36,186 bases of DNA from Proteiniphilum sp. UBA5283 (lineage in GTDB: Bacteria > Bacteroidota > Bacteroidia > Bacteroidales > Dysgonomonadaceae): the NCBI GenBank assembly GCA_002408485.1, contig DHSP01000041.1, positions 1 through 36,186 of the forward strand. The letters are read 5' to 3'. Below are positions 15,187-23,689 of the stretch, piece by piece. The notes under the pieces were generated by a model. It made no database searches and was not told the DNA's origin. It saw only the letters and a program-made list of their open reading frames with translations. The translations under genes and the position numbers were made by a program. How positions within the stretch are numbered: the stretch's first letter is position 1; each line of letters begins with the position of its first letter.

Positions 15187-16392
15187 ATGAAAGTACTGTT
15201 TGTTTTCAGCGGCATCCCACCCTACATGAACGCATTGCTAAACAGACTGGTTGACAAAGGAGCGGAGATCATCACGGTGATTCCCGACAAGAAAAGCAAC
15301 CAGCTGGGCAAGGGGGTGAAGGTGACAGATGGGGAAAAGGCATCATACAGAGTTATTGAGATCAACGAGAAAAAGTCACCGGCAGGAAAGAATCAATTTC
15401 CCCGGCTGTCGTCAATCATTGAGCAGGAGATACCGGATATCCTTGTCGCCGGGTGGCCCTACTTTCTCCAATACTTTGGAGACCGGAAGCTACGTCAATC
15501 GATTCGCAGGAACGGGGTGCGATTTGTGATCCGTGAGATTCCCTTTCAGGTACCTCCCTTTGGGAAAAACATTGCATTCTTCCGGCAGCATCCGATGTAT
15601 GACGAGGATATGAAGCTCTTAAGCAAAGGAGTTGCTTTTTTCGTGAGACAGTGGATGGTCATGCTTGTCAGAAGATACTGTTACTCAAGGGCAGATGGCG
15701 CACTGGCGTATGCATCAAAAGGAAAAATAATCATGCCTACCTACGGCATCGACAGCAACAAAGTTTTTGTCACCTTCAATACGGGCGACAGCGAAGCATT
15801 GTTGCGCGAGAAGCAGCTTCTGGCGTCAGAACCACCCATCCTTCCCCCAAACAGCCGGCGTATCATCCACATTGGAAGGCTGGTAAAATGGAAACGGGTC
15901 GACCTGCTCATTGATTCTTTCGCAAAAGTCCTGCGGGAATTTTCCGATGCCGAATTGGTGGTGGTGGGCGATGGCCCTGAAAGAAACACACTTCAGCAAC
16001 AGGCACAAACGCTGGGCATCGAGCAAAAAATTCTCTTTACAGGAGGGGTGCACGACCCAAAAACAATTGGCGCCTACATGAGCGCATCGTCCCTATACGT
16101 ACTGGCAGGAATGGGCGGACTTTCCATCAACGACGCAATGACCTACGGGCTTCCGGTGATTTGTTCCGTATGCGACGGCACTGAGCAGGATTTGATCTCC
16201 GACAAGGTAAACGGACTTTTCTTCCGGGAGAACAGCGCAGATGACCTCTCCGGGAAAATAGCCACACTGCTAAGAGATCCAGAACTAAAAGCGAAGATGG
16301 GAGAAGCTTCGTTCCGCGTGATAGAAGAAAAGATCAACCTGGAAAGTGTGAGCGAGCGCTATCTGGCCGCTTTTACAAAAATAACATCATGA
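15187..16392 (+). CDS. Glycosyltransferase family 4 (GT-B fold), first of three
   Basis: This 401-residue GT-B enzyme should transfer a sugar from a nucleotide donor during surface polysaccharide synthesis. The N-terminal Rossmann half begins MKVLFVFSGIPPYMNALLN. The C-terminal donor domain contains IIHIGRLVKWKRVDLLIDSF near 222, VVVGDGPERNTL near 260, and GLSINDAMTYGLPVI near 310, where the usual acidic E-x7-E residue pair is altered (GLSIND rather than SEPE). No signal peptide or membrane anchor is seen. Its TGA overlaps the next gene's ATG by four bases (ATGA), so the genes are translationally coupled. Donor and acceptor are unknown. Confidence 0.88.
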   Translation: MKVLFVFSGIPPYMNALLNRLVDKGAEIITVIPDKKSNQLGKGVKVTDGEKASYRVIEINEKKSPAGKNQFPRLSSIIEQEIPDILVAGWPYFLQYFGDRKLRQSIRRNGVRFVIREIPFQVPPFGKNIAFFRQHPMYDEDMKLLSKGVAFFVRQWMVMLVRRYCYSRADGALAYASKGKIIMPTYGIDSNKVFVTFNTGDSEALLREKQLLASEPPILPPNSRRIIHIGRLVKWKRVDLLIDSFAKVLREFSDAELVVVGDGPERNTLQQQAQTLGIEQKILFTGGVHDPKTIGAYMSASSLYVLAGMGGLSINDAMTYGLPVICSVCDGTEQDLISDKVNGLFFRENSADDLSGKIATLLRDPELKAKMGEASFRVIEEKINLESVSERYLAAFTKITS

Positions 16393-17621
16393 AGATTCTC
16401 ATTGTAAGTACATCCGACATCTACGGCGGGGCGGCTGTAGCAGCTTCCAGGCTGATGAAGGCAATGCATTTCTGCGGCGAAAGTGCAAAAATGACCGTCC
16501 GGGATAAAAGATCGGATGACCCCGATGTATTTTCCGCCGGCAACGGCCACAAAAACAAGTACAACTTTTATTGGGAGCGAGGGGCTATTTTTTTACAAAA
16601 CAGACTTTCAAAAGAAAACCTGTTCGATGTTTCGATTGCCAACACCGGCAACTCCATCACAAGGCTGCCCCTATTCAGGGAAGCCGATATTATTCATCTT
16701 CACTGGATCAACCAGGGCATGTTATCCATCCGTGAAATTGAACAGATTCTCACCTCCGGGAAGAAGGTAATATGGACCATGCACGATATGTGGCCTTTCA
16801 CCGGAATCTGCCACCATGCGGGAGCCTGCAGAAACTACGAAAGATCTTGCGGCTCTTGTCCCTACTTAATCGCAGCTTCACCGGGTGATTTATCTCACCG
16901 TGTTTTCCTGAAAAAGCAGGCGGCTTACGGAAAAGGTAAAATCACCTTTGTGGCTTGCAGCAACTGGCTTAAAGAGCTTGCAACCAAAAGTCCGCTTACT
17001 CGGGGACACACGGTAGTATCCATTCCCAACCCGATTGACACAAGAGCTTATTGTCCGAAAGATAAGTCCGAAGCGCGTAGACGCCTAAATCTGCCAGAAG
17101 ACAGGAAGATTGTACTGTTTGCGGCTGTCAAAACATCCGACCCAAGAAAGGGAATCGATTATCTGCTGGAAGCAAGCCGGCTCATCGCAAAGCATCCCAA
17201 CAACATCCTGTTCCTCATCGCCGGCAACAACGGTGAAGAGATGGAAAAAAGACTTTCACAGCCTGCGCATAGCTTGGGGTTCATTCCGCCAGCTAAAATG
17301 GCCGACGTCTATAACGCTGCCGACCTGTTTGTGACACCCTCGTTGCAGGAAAACCTCCCCAACACCCTCATGGAGGCGATGGCTTGCGGCACACCATGTG
17401 TGGGCTTCAGCACAGGAGGTATTCCCGAGATGATCTCTCACGGAAAAAACGGATACCTGGTAAAATACAAAAACGCCGAAGACCTGGCAAAAGGAATATT
17501 ATGGACACTGTACAGCGCCGATTCCGAGACCTTGTCGTCCAATGCACGCGAAAAGGCAGTGCTGGAATATTCACAGGAAACAGTTGCCATGCAATACAGG
17601 AAGATTTACGAGACAAAATGA
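16389..17621 (+). CDS. Glycosyltransferase family 4 with a Cys/His cluster
   Basis: This 410-residue GT-B enzyme starts MKILIVSTSDIYGGAAVAASRL, as in GT4 proteins whose acceptor loop has GGA. The donor domain shows KTSDPRKGIDYLLEA near 245, LFLIAGNNGEE near 275, LGFIPPAKMADVYNAADLFVTPSLQENLPNTLMEAMACGTP near 297 onward, with the E-x7-E pair intact. Unusual is a compact Cys/His set C141-H142-H143, C147, C154, C157 after WTMHDMWPFTG; it recurs in some bacterial GT4 proteins and could bind zinc. It overlaps both neighbours by four bases. Substrate unknown. Confidence 0.88.
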   Translation: MKILIVSTSDIYGGAAVAASRLMKAMHFCGESAKMTVRDKRSDDPDVFSAGNGHKNKYNFYWERGAIFLQNRLSKENLFDVSIANTGNSITRLPLFREADIIHLHWINQGMLSIREIEQILTSGKKVIWTMHDMWPFTGICHHAGACRNYERSCGSCPYLIAASPGDLSHRVFLKKQAAYGKGKITFVACSNWLKELATKSPLTRGHTVVSIPNPIDTRAYCPKDKSEARRRLNLPEDRKIVLFAAVKTSDPRKGIDYLLEASRLIAKHPNNILFLIAGNNGEEMEKRLSQPAHSLGFIPPAKMADVYNAADLFVTPSLQENLPNTLMEAMACGTPCVGFSTGGIPEMISHGKNGYLVKYKNAEDLAKGILWTLYSADSETLSSNAREKAVLEYSQETVAMQYRKIYETK

Positions 17622-18346
17622 AAAAACTATCCATCATCACGGTCACATACAATGCCGGACACACATTGGAGCGGACACTGAAAAGTGTGCGGGAGCAATC
17701 CTATCCCTACATAGAGCATGTGATTGTAGACGGAAAATCATGGGATAACACAGTCGCACTTATCCAACAACATGAAAACGGGGCTCTTACCTGGGTGAGC
17801 GAACCGGACAAAGGGCTTTACGATGCAATGAACAAAGGTGCGGCAATGGCCAAAGGCGATTACCTTTGTTTCCTGAATGCGGGCGACACCTTCTTCGCAT
17901 CCAACAGCGTGGAGAGAATGATGCATACGTTCAATGCCGTCAATGCGCCCGATATTATTTACGGAGAGACGGCGATCGTGGATGAAAAGGGCGATTTTCT
18001 GCATATGCGCAGGCTTAAGGCACCGGAGAGACTTACCTGGAAAAGCTTTAAGCTGGGGATGGTGGTATGCCATCAGGCGTTTATCGTAAAAAGAGAGCTG
18101 TTTGAAAACTATGACCTCTCCTATCGCTACTCTTCCGATTTCGACTGGTGCATCCGCATGATGAAGAAATCAAAAAACTTACACAATACTCGTCTCACAC
18201 TGATCAACTACCTGAACGAAGGATTGACCACCAGCAACCGTATGGAGTCATTGAAAGAACGCTACCGCATCATGGCTAAGTATTACGGACAAGCATCCAC
18301 CTTCCTGCATCATCTTTGGTTCGGAATACGTGCGGTTTGGAAATAG
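17618..18346 (+). CDS. Glycosyltransferase family 2
   Basis: This 242-residue GT-A enzyme begins MKKLSIITVTYNAGHTLERTLKSV, the standard GT2 opening, with VDGKSWDNT (37-45) in place of the common DGGSTD and the metal-binding NAGD at 87-90 in the DxD position. HQAFIVKRELF near 152 and SSDFDWCIRM near 170 are typical of WcaA-like transferases with the catalytic base in the D-x-D segment. The start is the ATG at 17618, overlapping the previous stop; the longer frame from 17384 lies inside the upstream gene. It closes the three-gene transferase set, which lacks a flippase or polymerase nearby. Confidence 0.9.
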   Translation: MKKLSIITVTYNAGHTLERTLKSVREQSYPYIEHVIVDGKSWDNTVALIQQHENGALTWVSEPDKGLYDAMNKGAAMAKGDYLCFLNAGDTFFASNSVERMMHTFNAVNAPDIIYGETAIVDEKGDFLHMRRLKAPERLTWKSFKLGMVVCHQAFIVKRELFENYDLSYRYSSDFDWCIRMMKKSKNLHNTRLTLINYLNEGLTTSNRMESLKERYRIMAKYYGQASTFLHHLWFGIRAVWK

Positions 18347-18404
18347 GCCAGGGGTGATTCGGAGAAATTGAGAGAAGTTGAAAGAGATATTCAAGATAAA
18401 AAAA

Positions 18405-18947
18405 ATGAAAAAGATAAGCAGGCGAAAACTAAAACTGGAGGAACTAAAACGCATCAGTGTGGATGAGTTTCGCGAGGCAAGGAAGATTCCACTGGTAGTG
18501 ATACTTGATAATGTGCGCAGCCAGCACAATATCGGTTCTGTTTTTCGGACTGCCGATGCATTCCGGGTAGAGGAGATCCTGTTGTGCGGCATCACGGCTA
18601 CCCCTCCCAATGTGGAAATCCATAAAACAGCCCTCGGAGCAGAAGATGCAGTCACATGGCGCTACTTTGAAGACACACTGAAAGCTATACAGTTACTGAA
18701 AACATCCGGTTATACCGTCTTTGCAGTTGAGCAGGCCGAAAATAGCACATCGCTGGGATCAGTCACTCTGGAGAAAAACAATAAATATGCCGTGATTCTG
18801 GGTCACGAAGTACACGGTGTCCAACAAGCCGTTGTCGATACTTCGGACGGATGCATCGAGATCCCCCAGTATGGGACCAAACACTCTCTCAACGTGTCGG
18901 TTACTGCTGGCATTGTCATCTGGGAATTTTTCAGGAAGTTATCGTGA
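18405..18947 (+). CDS. SpoU/TrmH-family RNA 2'-O-methyltransferase
   Basis: The 180-residue SPOUT enzyme transfers methyl from S-adenosylmethionine to a ribose 2'-OH of tRNA or rRNA. Motif 1 is seen as NVRSQHNIGSVFRTADAF (about 44-61), motif 2 as ILGHEVHGV near 140, and motif 3 as IPQYGTKHSLNVSVTAGI near 155-172, forming the trefoil knot and cofactor site. The protein is a bare catalytic domain with a short basic N-terminal extension (MKKISRRKLKLEELKRI). I take the ATG at 18405; a TTG at 18378 would add nine Lys-rich residues. The target nucleotide cannot be told. It is convergent with lpxH, 14 bases apart. Confidence 0.88.
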   Translation: MKKISRRKLKLEELKRISVDEFREARKIPLVVILDNVRSQHNIGSVFRTADAFRVEEILLCGITATPPNVEIHKTALGAEDAVTWRYFEDTLKAIQLLKTSGYTVFAVEQAENSTSLGSVTLEKNNKYAVILGHEVHGVQQAVVDTSDGCIEIPQYGTKHSLNVSVTAGIVIWEFFRKLS

Positions 18948-18961
18948 TCCACAAGCGGTCC

Positions 18962-19705
18962 TCACGATTCAAAATGCTCCAGCCTCAAGGCTTCGCCGTC
19001 AAATACAGCATAAGAGAAAAATGTTAACCAGTCGCCAAGTATAATCACACTGCTCTGTGCCGCAATGGAAAGATCCAGTAAGATATGGCGATGCCCAAAA
19101 ACGAAGTAATGGATATCGGGTACTGCCTTTAGCTTTTCCTTCGCAAAACGAATCAGGCATTCATTATCTTCACCCAGATAAGGTTGCACCCCGCCGTTTT
19201 CACGGCTGCTGTTGGACCAGGCATGCGCCAGGGGAACGGTCCACCGGGGATGGATAGCCGAGAAGCATTTTTTCAGGAACTTGCTGTGAAACATTTTCCG
19301 TAACAGGCGAAACGACCGGGAATCATCACCGAGCCCGTCGCCATGTGCCAGAAAGAATTTCTTTCCGTATATTTCGGTAATCAGCGGCTCAAAATGAAGA
19401 ATCATCCCACACTCCTTTGCAAGGTAATCCGAGAGCCAAATATCGTGATTCCCAATAAAAAAATGCACCTCCACGCCGGCGTCTGTCACCTCGGCCAACT
19501 TACCCAGTACGCGCGTGAATCCTTTTGGAATCACATATTTGTATTCGAACCAATAATCGAAAATATCTCCCAACAGATAAATGGAACCGGCGTCCTTCTT
19601 TGCCATATCCAGCCATCTGCACATTTTTCGTTCTGTTTGAATTGGCTCGGCGTGCAATTTAGATCCCAGGTGGGCATCCGCAAAAAAATAGATCTTCTTG
19701 TTCAC
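18962..19705 (-). CDS. lpxH: UDP-2,3-diacylglucosamine diphosphatase, LpxH
   Basis: LpxH hydrolyses UDP-2,3-diacylglucosamine to lipid X for lipid A synthesis at the inner membrane. The 247-residue calcineurin-fold protein has all five metallophosphatase motifs: D10-x-H12, GDIFD (46-50), GNHD (85-88), HGDG (121-124) and GHRH (204-207). The C-terminal GDWLTFFSYAVFDG is typical of the Bacteroidota LpxH family. It lies last in a minus-strand series after radC and the MIP18 gene, 32 bases behind the latter. Together with lpxB it confirms a lipid A-containing outer membrane. Confidence 0.9.
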   Translation of the reverse strand: MNKKIYFFADAHLGSKLHAEPIQTERKMCRWLDMAKKDAGSIYLLGDIFDYWFEYKYVIPKGFTRVLGKLAEVTDAGVEVHFFIGNHDIWLSDYLAKECGMILHFEPLITEIYGKKFFLAHGDGLGDDSRSFRLLRKMFHSKFLKKCFSAIHPRWTVPLAHAWSNSSRENGGVQPYLGEDNECLIRFAKEKLKAVPDIHYFVFGHRHILLDLSIAAQSSVIILGDWLTFFSYAVFDGEALRLEHFES

Positions 19706-19737
19706 AACTTTCCTTATTCAGCGTACACTTCTGCAGC

Positions 19738-20055
19738 TCACATCATCCCCAATTCCAACAAAGCTTCTTCACTCATCATGGAACGATCCCAGGGAGGGTC
19801 GAAAGTCAGGTTGAGGTCCACGCTGTTCACCTCGGGAATTGACTCTACTTTCAACTGCACATCCATCAGGATAAAGTCGGCTGCGGGGCAACTGGGCGAA
19901 GTGAAGGTCATCTCGATGGTCACGTTGTTCTGATCATCAATGTCCACATCGTAAATCATACCCAGGTCATATATATTCACCGGTATCTCAGGGTCATACA
20001 CCGTGCGAAGCATGACTACTATTTTATCTTGTAATGCTTGTAATTCTTCGTTCAT
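19738..20055 (-). CDS. MIP18/DUF59-family iron-sulfur assembly protein
   Basis: This 105-residue protein has the DUF59 (MIP18/SufT-like) fold that assists maturation of Fe-S proteins. It shows TVYDPEIPVNIYDLGMIYDV near 18-37 and the conserved Cys in TSPSCPAADF near 52-61, then VDLNLTFDPPWDRSMMSEEA, a typical C-terminus of bacterial members. No suf operon is in the window; the gene lies between radC (48 bases upstream) and lpxH (32 bases downstream) on one strand. Clients are unknown. Confidence 0.88.
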   Translation of the reverse strand: MNEELQALQDKIVVMLRTVYDPEIPVNIYDLGMIYDVDIDDQNNVTIEMTFTSPSCPAADFILMDVQLKVESIPEVNSVDLNLTFDPPWDRSMMSEEALLELGMM

Positions 20056-20103
20056 AGTCTGTTTTTTTATTAAACCGATTTCCCGGCATAATGTTTATCC
20101 GCG

Positions 20104-20793
20104 TCAGATGATTCCTTCGTCGGCATAACTGAAATAACGGTCGCCACACACTATGATGTGGTCGAGCAGGGTAATATCCATCCATTGGGCAGCTTCTTTC
20201 AGCTTCATTGTGATCCGTGTATCTTGCGGGCTCGGTCGACAATTACCAGAGGGGTGATTGTGACCCAGGATGATGCCCGATGCGTAATGATTGAGTGCTT
20301 CCCTCAGGATCAGGCGGATGTCGACCACCGTCCCGGAAATACCCCCACGGCTCACCTGCATGGTTGTTAACACCTTGTTTGAACGGTCTGTCAACAAGGC
20401 CCAGGTCTCTTCGTGGTTCAAATCCACAAGAATGGGAAAGAAACGGTCGTAAGCGTCGCGAGATGAAGTGATCTTCTCTTTCTCGGCGACCTCCGCCCAT
20501 TTTCGCCTCCTCCCCAGATCCAGTGCCGCAACCAGCGTAACCGCCTTTGCCGGGCCAATACCTTTAAATTGCCCTGCCAGATCAGAAACACTCATCCTTC
20601 CAAGTTTGTTCAGATTATTTCCGGCTTTTAACAGGATACGCTTACCCAGTTCCACAGCACTTTCTTCCTCATTGCCCGAACCAATCAGGATGGCCAGCAA
20701 TTCGGAGTCGGATAATGCCGATACACCTTTCATTAGTAATTTTTCACGGGGTCGGTCTTCCTCTGCCCATTGCTTAATGCTTAACTTGCTCAT
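20104..20793 (-). CDS. radC: RadC/JAB-domain protein
   Basis: The 229-residue protein has the RadC layout: an N-terminal region with DRPREKLLMKGVSALSDSELLAIL, a helix-hairpin-helix-like DLAGQFKGIGPAKAVTL near 80-95, and a JAMM/MPN+ domain with the metal motif HNHPSGNCRPSPQD near 176-189. RadC was once called a DNA repair protein, but its true role is unsettled. The start is ATG 20793 (MSKLSIKQWAEED); the frame reaching 20832 would begin before the predicted transcript start near 20815. It heads the radC-MIP18-lpxH series. Confidence 0.92.
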   Translation of the reverse strand: MSKLSIKQWAEEDRPREKLLMKGVSALSDSELLAILIGSGNEEESAVELGKRILLKAGNNLNKLGRMSVSDLAGQFKGIGPAKAVTLVAALDLGRRRKWAEVAEKEKITSSRDAYDRFFPILVDLNHEETWALLTDRSNKVLTTMQVSRGGISGTVVDIRLILREALNHYASGIILGHNHPSGNCRPSPQDTRITMKLKEAAQWMDITLLDHIIVCGDRYFSYADEGII

Positions 20794-20821
20794 GATGTTC
20801 CATTTCAGGTGTAAAACAAAA

Positions 20822-20829
20822 CAAACATA
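20822..20829 (-). promoter_or_regulatory. -7 box of the radC-MIP18-lpxH unit
   Basis: The minus strand reads TATGTTTG, a TAnnTTTG match, with the transcript start expected near 20815. It excludes the in-frame start at 20832. No clear -33 element. Confidence 0.5.
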
Positions 20830-20870
20830 CAAAGAAAAACCGGAACTCTAAAACATTCAGCCCGAGCCAA

Positions 20871-20902
20871 TAAAAAGGCAGACATTTAGCCTTATGTCCG
20901 CC
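20871..20902 (-). terminator. Rho-independent terminator after efp
   Basis: On the minus strand GGCGGACAT (plus 20894-20902) pairs with ATGTCTGCC (plus 20877-20885), with one G-U type pair, followed by TTTTTA. It lies 37 bases beyond the efp stop. Confidence 0.8.
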
Positions 20903-20939
20903 TTCGAAAAAAATATTGCCGGAAGAGGCAATGCCTCCG

Positions 20940-21506
20940 TTACTCCCTGACACGTTCCACGTATGAACCGTTGCGTGTATCTACCTTGATTTTTTCACCC
21001 GTGTTGATAAACAGGGGCACTCGCACCTCTGCGCCGGTCTCCACGGTGGCCGGTTTCAGCGTGTTGGTTGCAGTATCCCCTTTTATGCCGGGCTCGGTAT
21101 ACGTTACCTCCAGCACTACGTGCGTAGGCATTTCCGCCGTAAGGATCGTACCGCTTTCGGCATGAATCTGGACATCTACCACGTCGCCTTCCTTCAGAAA
21201 CTGCACTCCCTCAATCTGTTCTCCGGGAATAGGAATCTGTTCGAATGTCTCGGTGTTCATGAAGTTATACCCCATATCGTCTCGATACAGATATTGAAAA
21301 GGACGACGTTCAATACGTACCTCATCCACTTTCACGCCGGAGTTAAAGGTCTTGTCGAGAATGCGCCCTGTGGTTACATTTTTCAGTTTGGTACGCACAA
21401 AGGCGGCTCCTTTACCGGGTTTCACATGAAGAAATTCAACGATAAAGTAATATTGTCCATCCAGGTCGATGCACATGCCGTTCCTGAAGTCAGCAGTTGT
21501 TGCCAT
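20940..21506 (-). CDS. efp: Elongation factor P
   Basis: EF-P relieves ribosome stalling at proline runs. The 188-residue length is canonical. The N-terminal KOW-like domain has FLHVKPGKGAAFVRTKLKN, with Lys32 at the tip of the loop that in other bacteria is often modified. No modification gene (epmA/B, earP, ymfI) lies in this window. OB-fold domains II and III follow, with the signature IKGDTATNTLKPATVETGA near 142-160. It has its own promoter (21551-21582) and terminator, so it is a single-gene unit. Confidence 0.97.
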   Translation of the reverse strand: MATTADFRNGMCIDLDGQYYFIVEFLHVKPGKGAAFVRTKLKNVTTGRILDKTFNSGVKVDEVRIERRPFQYLYRDDMGYNFMNTETFEQIPIPGEQIEGVQFLKEGDVVDVQIHAESGTILTAEMPTHVVLEVTYTEPGIKGDTATNTLKPATVETGAEVRVPLFINTGEKIKVDTRNGSYVERVRE

Positions 21507-21550
21507 AAATATTTGTTATAATTATTCAGATAATGTTTTGTATGAGAGCG

Positions 21551-21582
21551 CAAAAGTAGTCAATTCATCGGTAAAAAACAAA
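21551..21582 (-). promoter_or_regulatory. Promoter of efp
   Basis: The minus strand has TTTG (plus 21579-21582), a 20-base spacer, and TACTTTTG (plus 21551-21558), a full TTTG/TAnnTTTG match. The transcript start is expected near 21544, giving a leader of about 38 bases. Confidence 0.65.
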
Positions 21583-21591
21583 CGAATCCCC

Positions 21592-21978
21592 TCATACCTG
21601 CTGAAAAGTGAATAAATAATTGGCCAGGAAGTTCCAGATGGTAACCAGTGCAATGGCAAAAGCCTTTGACAGATAAAAGTTCAGTTTGGCTTTCTCGTGG
21701 AAAAGATAAAGAAAAATATTGTTCATCAGAAGGCCAATCAGGGAGACAAGAAAGAAGGAAAGAAACTCACGTCCCACCTGCGGATTGTTACTTTCAAAGG
21801 TCCATATTCTGTTGAATACATAATTGGATACCGCCGCCAGTGTAAAACCGACGGAGTTGGATATAAACTTGTTCCATTTGAGCTTTTCTTTACACAGCCA
21901 GGTAAAGAAAAAATCGATCACAGTGCCCGACAGTCCGACCACCCCGAATTTAAAAAACTTACCTATAAATTCAATCAT
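21592..21978 (-). CDS. GtrA-family membrane protein
   Basis: This 128-residue protein has four predicted membrane helices (about 9-28, 38-57, 72-92, 100-122) and the GtrA opening FFKFGVVGLSGTVIDF, plus NRIWTFES near 56. GtrA proteins are thought to help move polyprenyl-linked sugars across the inner membrane for glycan decoration. It overlaps the end of the GT39 glycosyltransferase gene by eight bases, a natural partner that would use such a lipid-linked sugar. Confidence 0.9.
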   Translation of the reverse strand: MIEFIGKFFKFGVVGLSGTVIDFFFTWLCKEKLKWNKFISNSVGFTLAAVSNYVFNRIWTFESNNPQVGREFLSFFLVSLIGLLMNNIFLYLFHEKAKLNFYLSKAFAIALVTIWNFLANYLFTFQQV

Positions 21979-23686
21979 TCTTAAAAATCATTTTAACCGG
22001 TTTTTCCAACGTGGCGGGATATACGCCCGGTGTACCGGCAGCAAAATATACCGGATATTCACCGGGAGGAATATCAGGCAACAGGAACCGGATGTGTCCG
22101 CTCACTTTTTCACCCGGAGCTATCTCATGACACTCGAAGGTTGAAGCGGTGGTAACTTTCTCCAACTCAAACCGCCCTTCCTTTTTCACCTGAAATAGCA
22201 GCGAGATCTCCAACGGCATGGAAGGATGATCAATCAGATAGGTTTCCTGATAAGGATTTACCACCGTTACAGTGACTACCTGCTCCCTGCCGGCAGCGAA
22301 CATGCTATCCGGAAGAACCGGAATCACTCTCAGTCGTTTATAGGGCTGGTACGCTGCCACCTCTTCCAGGCGAAAGAGCGAACGGCCGCTACGTGTGGGC
22401 TTCCCCGCCGTGGTGTCATTCCTGAAGTCGAGCACCACGGGTTGACCCCAATAATTTTCATCGAAACGCCAGATGTCATACTGGGTGTTTCTGTAGTTCA
22501 AGGCTCCCATGGCATGCGCCTCCTGTCCGGTATAAAAACGATATTTCGACGGCATCTGGAAGCCGGAGGTGAACACCACGGGTCGATCGCCGGCTACAGC
22601 CTGCAGATCTGCCACACGCTGCTTATCACCATGCCACTCGGTGCGCAGAGGCAGGATGTCTACCATCAGGAAAATACGAGCAATCAGTAACAAAAACAAC
22701 GAGGGAGCTACAATTTTGCAGAGATACCTTCTAAGTTTTATATTTTCCGCAGCCTCCCGCACAATGAGAATGATCATCGGCACTGCCGCGGCGATGGTCC
22801 AGTGAGGCTCCACCCTCCCCTTGAAATTCCAGAAAGTAAAAAAAATCAGCAAGCCGGCGAAGAGAAACTTCAGTGCACGCTCAAACGGACCCTTTTCTCT
22901 CCGTCGAAAAAAAACATATACACCGGCCCCCAGCGTAAAAGGATTGAATACCGGCAACTGATTGACCAGAAAATCGGGGAAGTAGCTCCAGCGAAACCCT
23001 TTAGAGCGTTCCACGAGGTGGTACTTCAGCGATGGGAAGTCGTTGTTTACCTGCCACAGTATATGCGGAAGATATAAACCGATGGCAATCAATACCGATA
23101 AATAAAAGGCAGGTTTCCGGAAAAGCTTCGGATTGGACAGGAAGACAAGCATGATCACCAGCCCACCGTGATACTTGCTATACATGAGTCCCGCCATACA
23201 AAATGCCATCAGCAGTGTACCCTTCGTTGAATTTCCAGATTGAAGGAAATACCAGTAACTCCACAAAAACAAAACCGTAAAAAACAACAGTGGCGCATCC
23301 GGTGTGGCAATAAACCCGTAGGCCTGTATCATCACCACCGAAAAGGAGGTCAGAAAGAACAACCCTATATTTTGCCCTGTATGCTCCACCCCTGTGAGCC
23401 GATAGAGGACAATCAGAAACAGAACCTGCATCAGAATGACGACAAGCCTGACCCCCAGGGTGGTATTGCCTGCCAGCAGCGTCCCTATTTTCACGACCAG
23501 CGCCACCATGGGGGGATGATCAAAATACCCCCAATCCAAAAACTGAGAATAAACCCAGTAATAGGACTCATCGTTGCCTATCTCCGTAAAGACAGCTTGA
23601 ACAATGTTCAAAATAAACCAGCCGAAGAGAAACAAGGAGAAAAGACGGCCGGGCTTTAACGGATATTCCGGAAGAGGATTAAACAT
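21971..23686 (-). CDS. GT39/ArnT-like membrane glycosyltransferase
   Basis: The 571-residue protein has an N-terminal polytopic GT-C domain (about ten membrane helices to residue 350). The first periplasmic loop carries the catalytic-type acidic pair in TEIGNDESYYWVYSQF near 37, followed by YFDHPPMVALVV near 54. The family (GT39/PMT_2) moves a sugar from a polyprenyl phosphate carrier to lipid A, protein or glycan in the periplasm. The last 200 or so residues are beta-rich and hydrophilic (VVTVTVVNPYQETY; ending in KPVKMIFKND), probably a soluble Ig-like domain. It starts three bases after the NCS2 permease stop and overlaps the GtrA gene. Confidence 0.88.
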   Translation of the reverse strand: MFNPLPEYPLKPGRLFSLFLFGWFILNIVQAVFTEIGNDESYYWVYSQFLDWGYFDHPPMVALVVKIGTLLAGNTTLGVRLVVILMQVLFLIVLYRLTGVEHTGQNIGLFFLTSFSVVMIQAYGFIATPDAPLLFFTVLFLWSYWYFLQSGNSTKGTLLMAFCMAGLMYSKYHGGLVIMLVFLSNPKLFRKPAFYLSVLIAIGLYLPHILWQVNNDFPSLKYHLVERSKGFRWSYFPDFLVNQLPVFNPFTLGAGVYVFFRRREKGPFERALKFLFAGLLIFFTFWNFKGRVEPHWTIAAAVPMIILIVREAAENIKLRRYLCKIVAPSLFLLLIARIFLMVDILPLRTEWHGDKQRVADLQAVAGDRPVVFTSGFQMPSKYRFYTGQEAHAMGALNYRNTQYDIWRFDENYWGQPVVLDFRNDTTAGKPTRSGRSLFRLEEVAAYQPYKRLRVIPVLPDSMFAAGREQVVTVTVVNPYQETYLIDHPSMPLEISLLFQVKKEGRFELEKVTTASTFECHEIAPGEKVSGHIRFLLPDIPPGEYPVYFAAGTPGVYPATLEKPVKMIFKND

Positions 23687-23689
23687 GAC

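Noticed and set aside
15187..18346. Glycosyltransferase set as a transferred capsule island
   Set aside because: Only three genes, no flippase, polymerase, transposase or shift in base composition that I can see.
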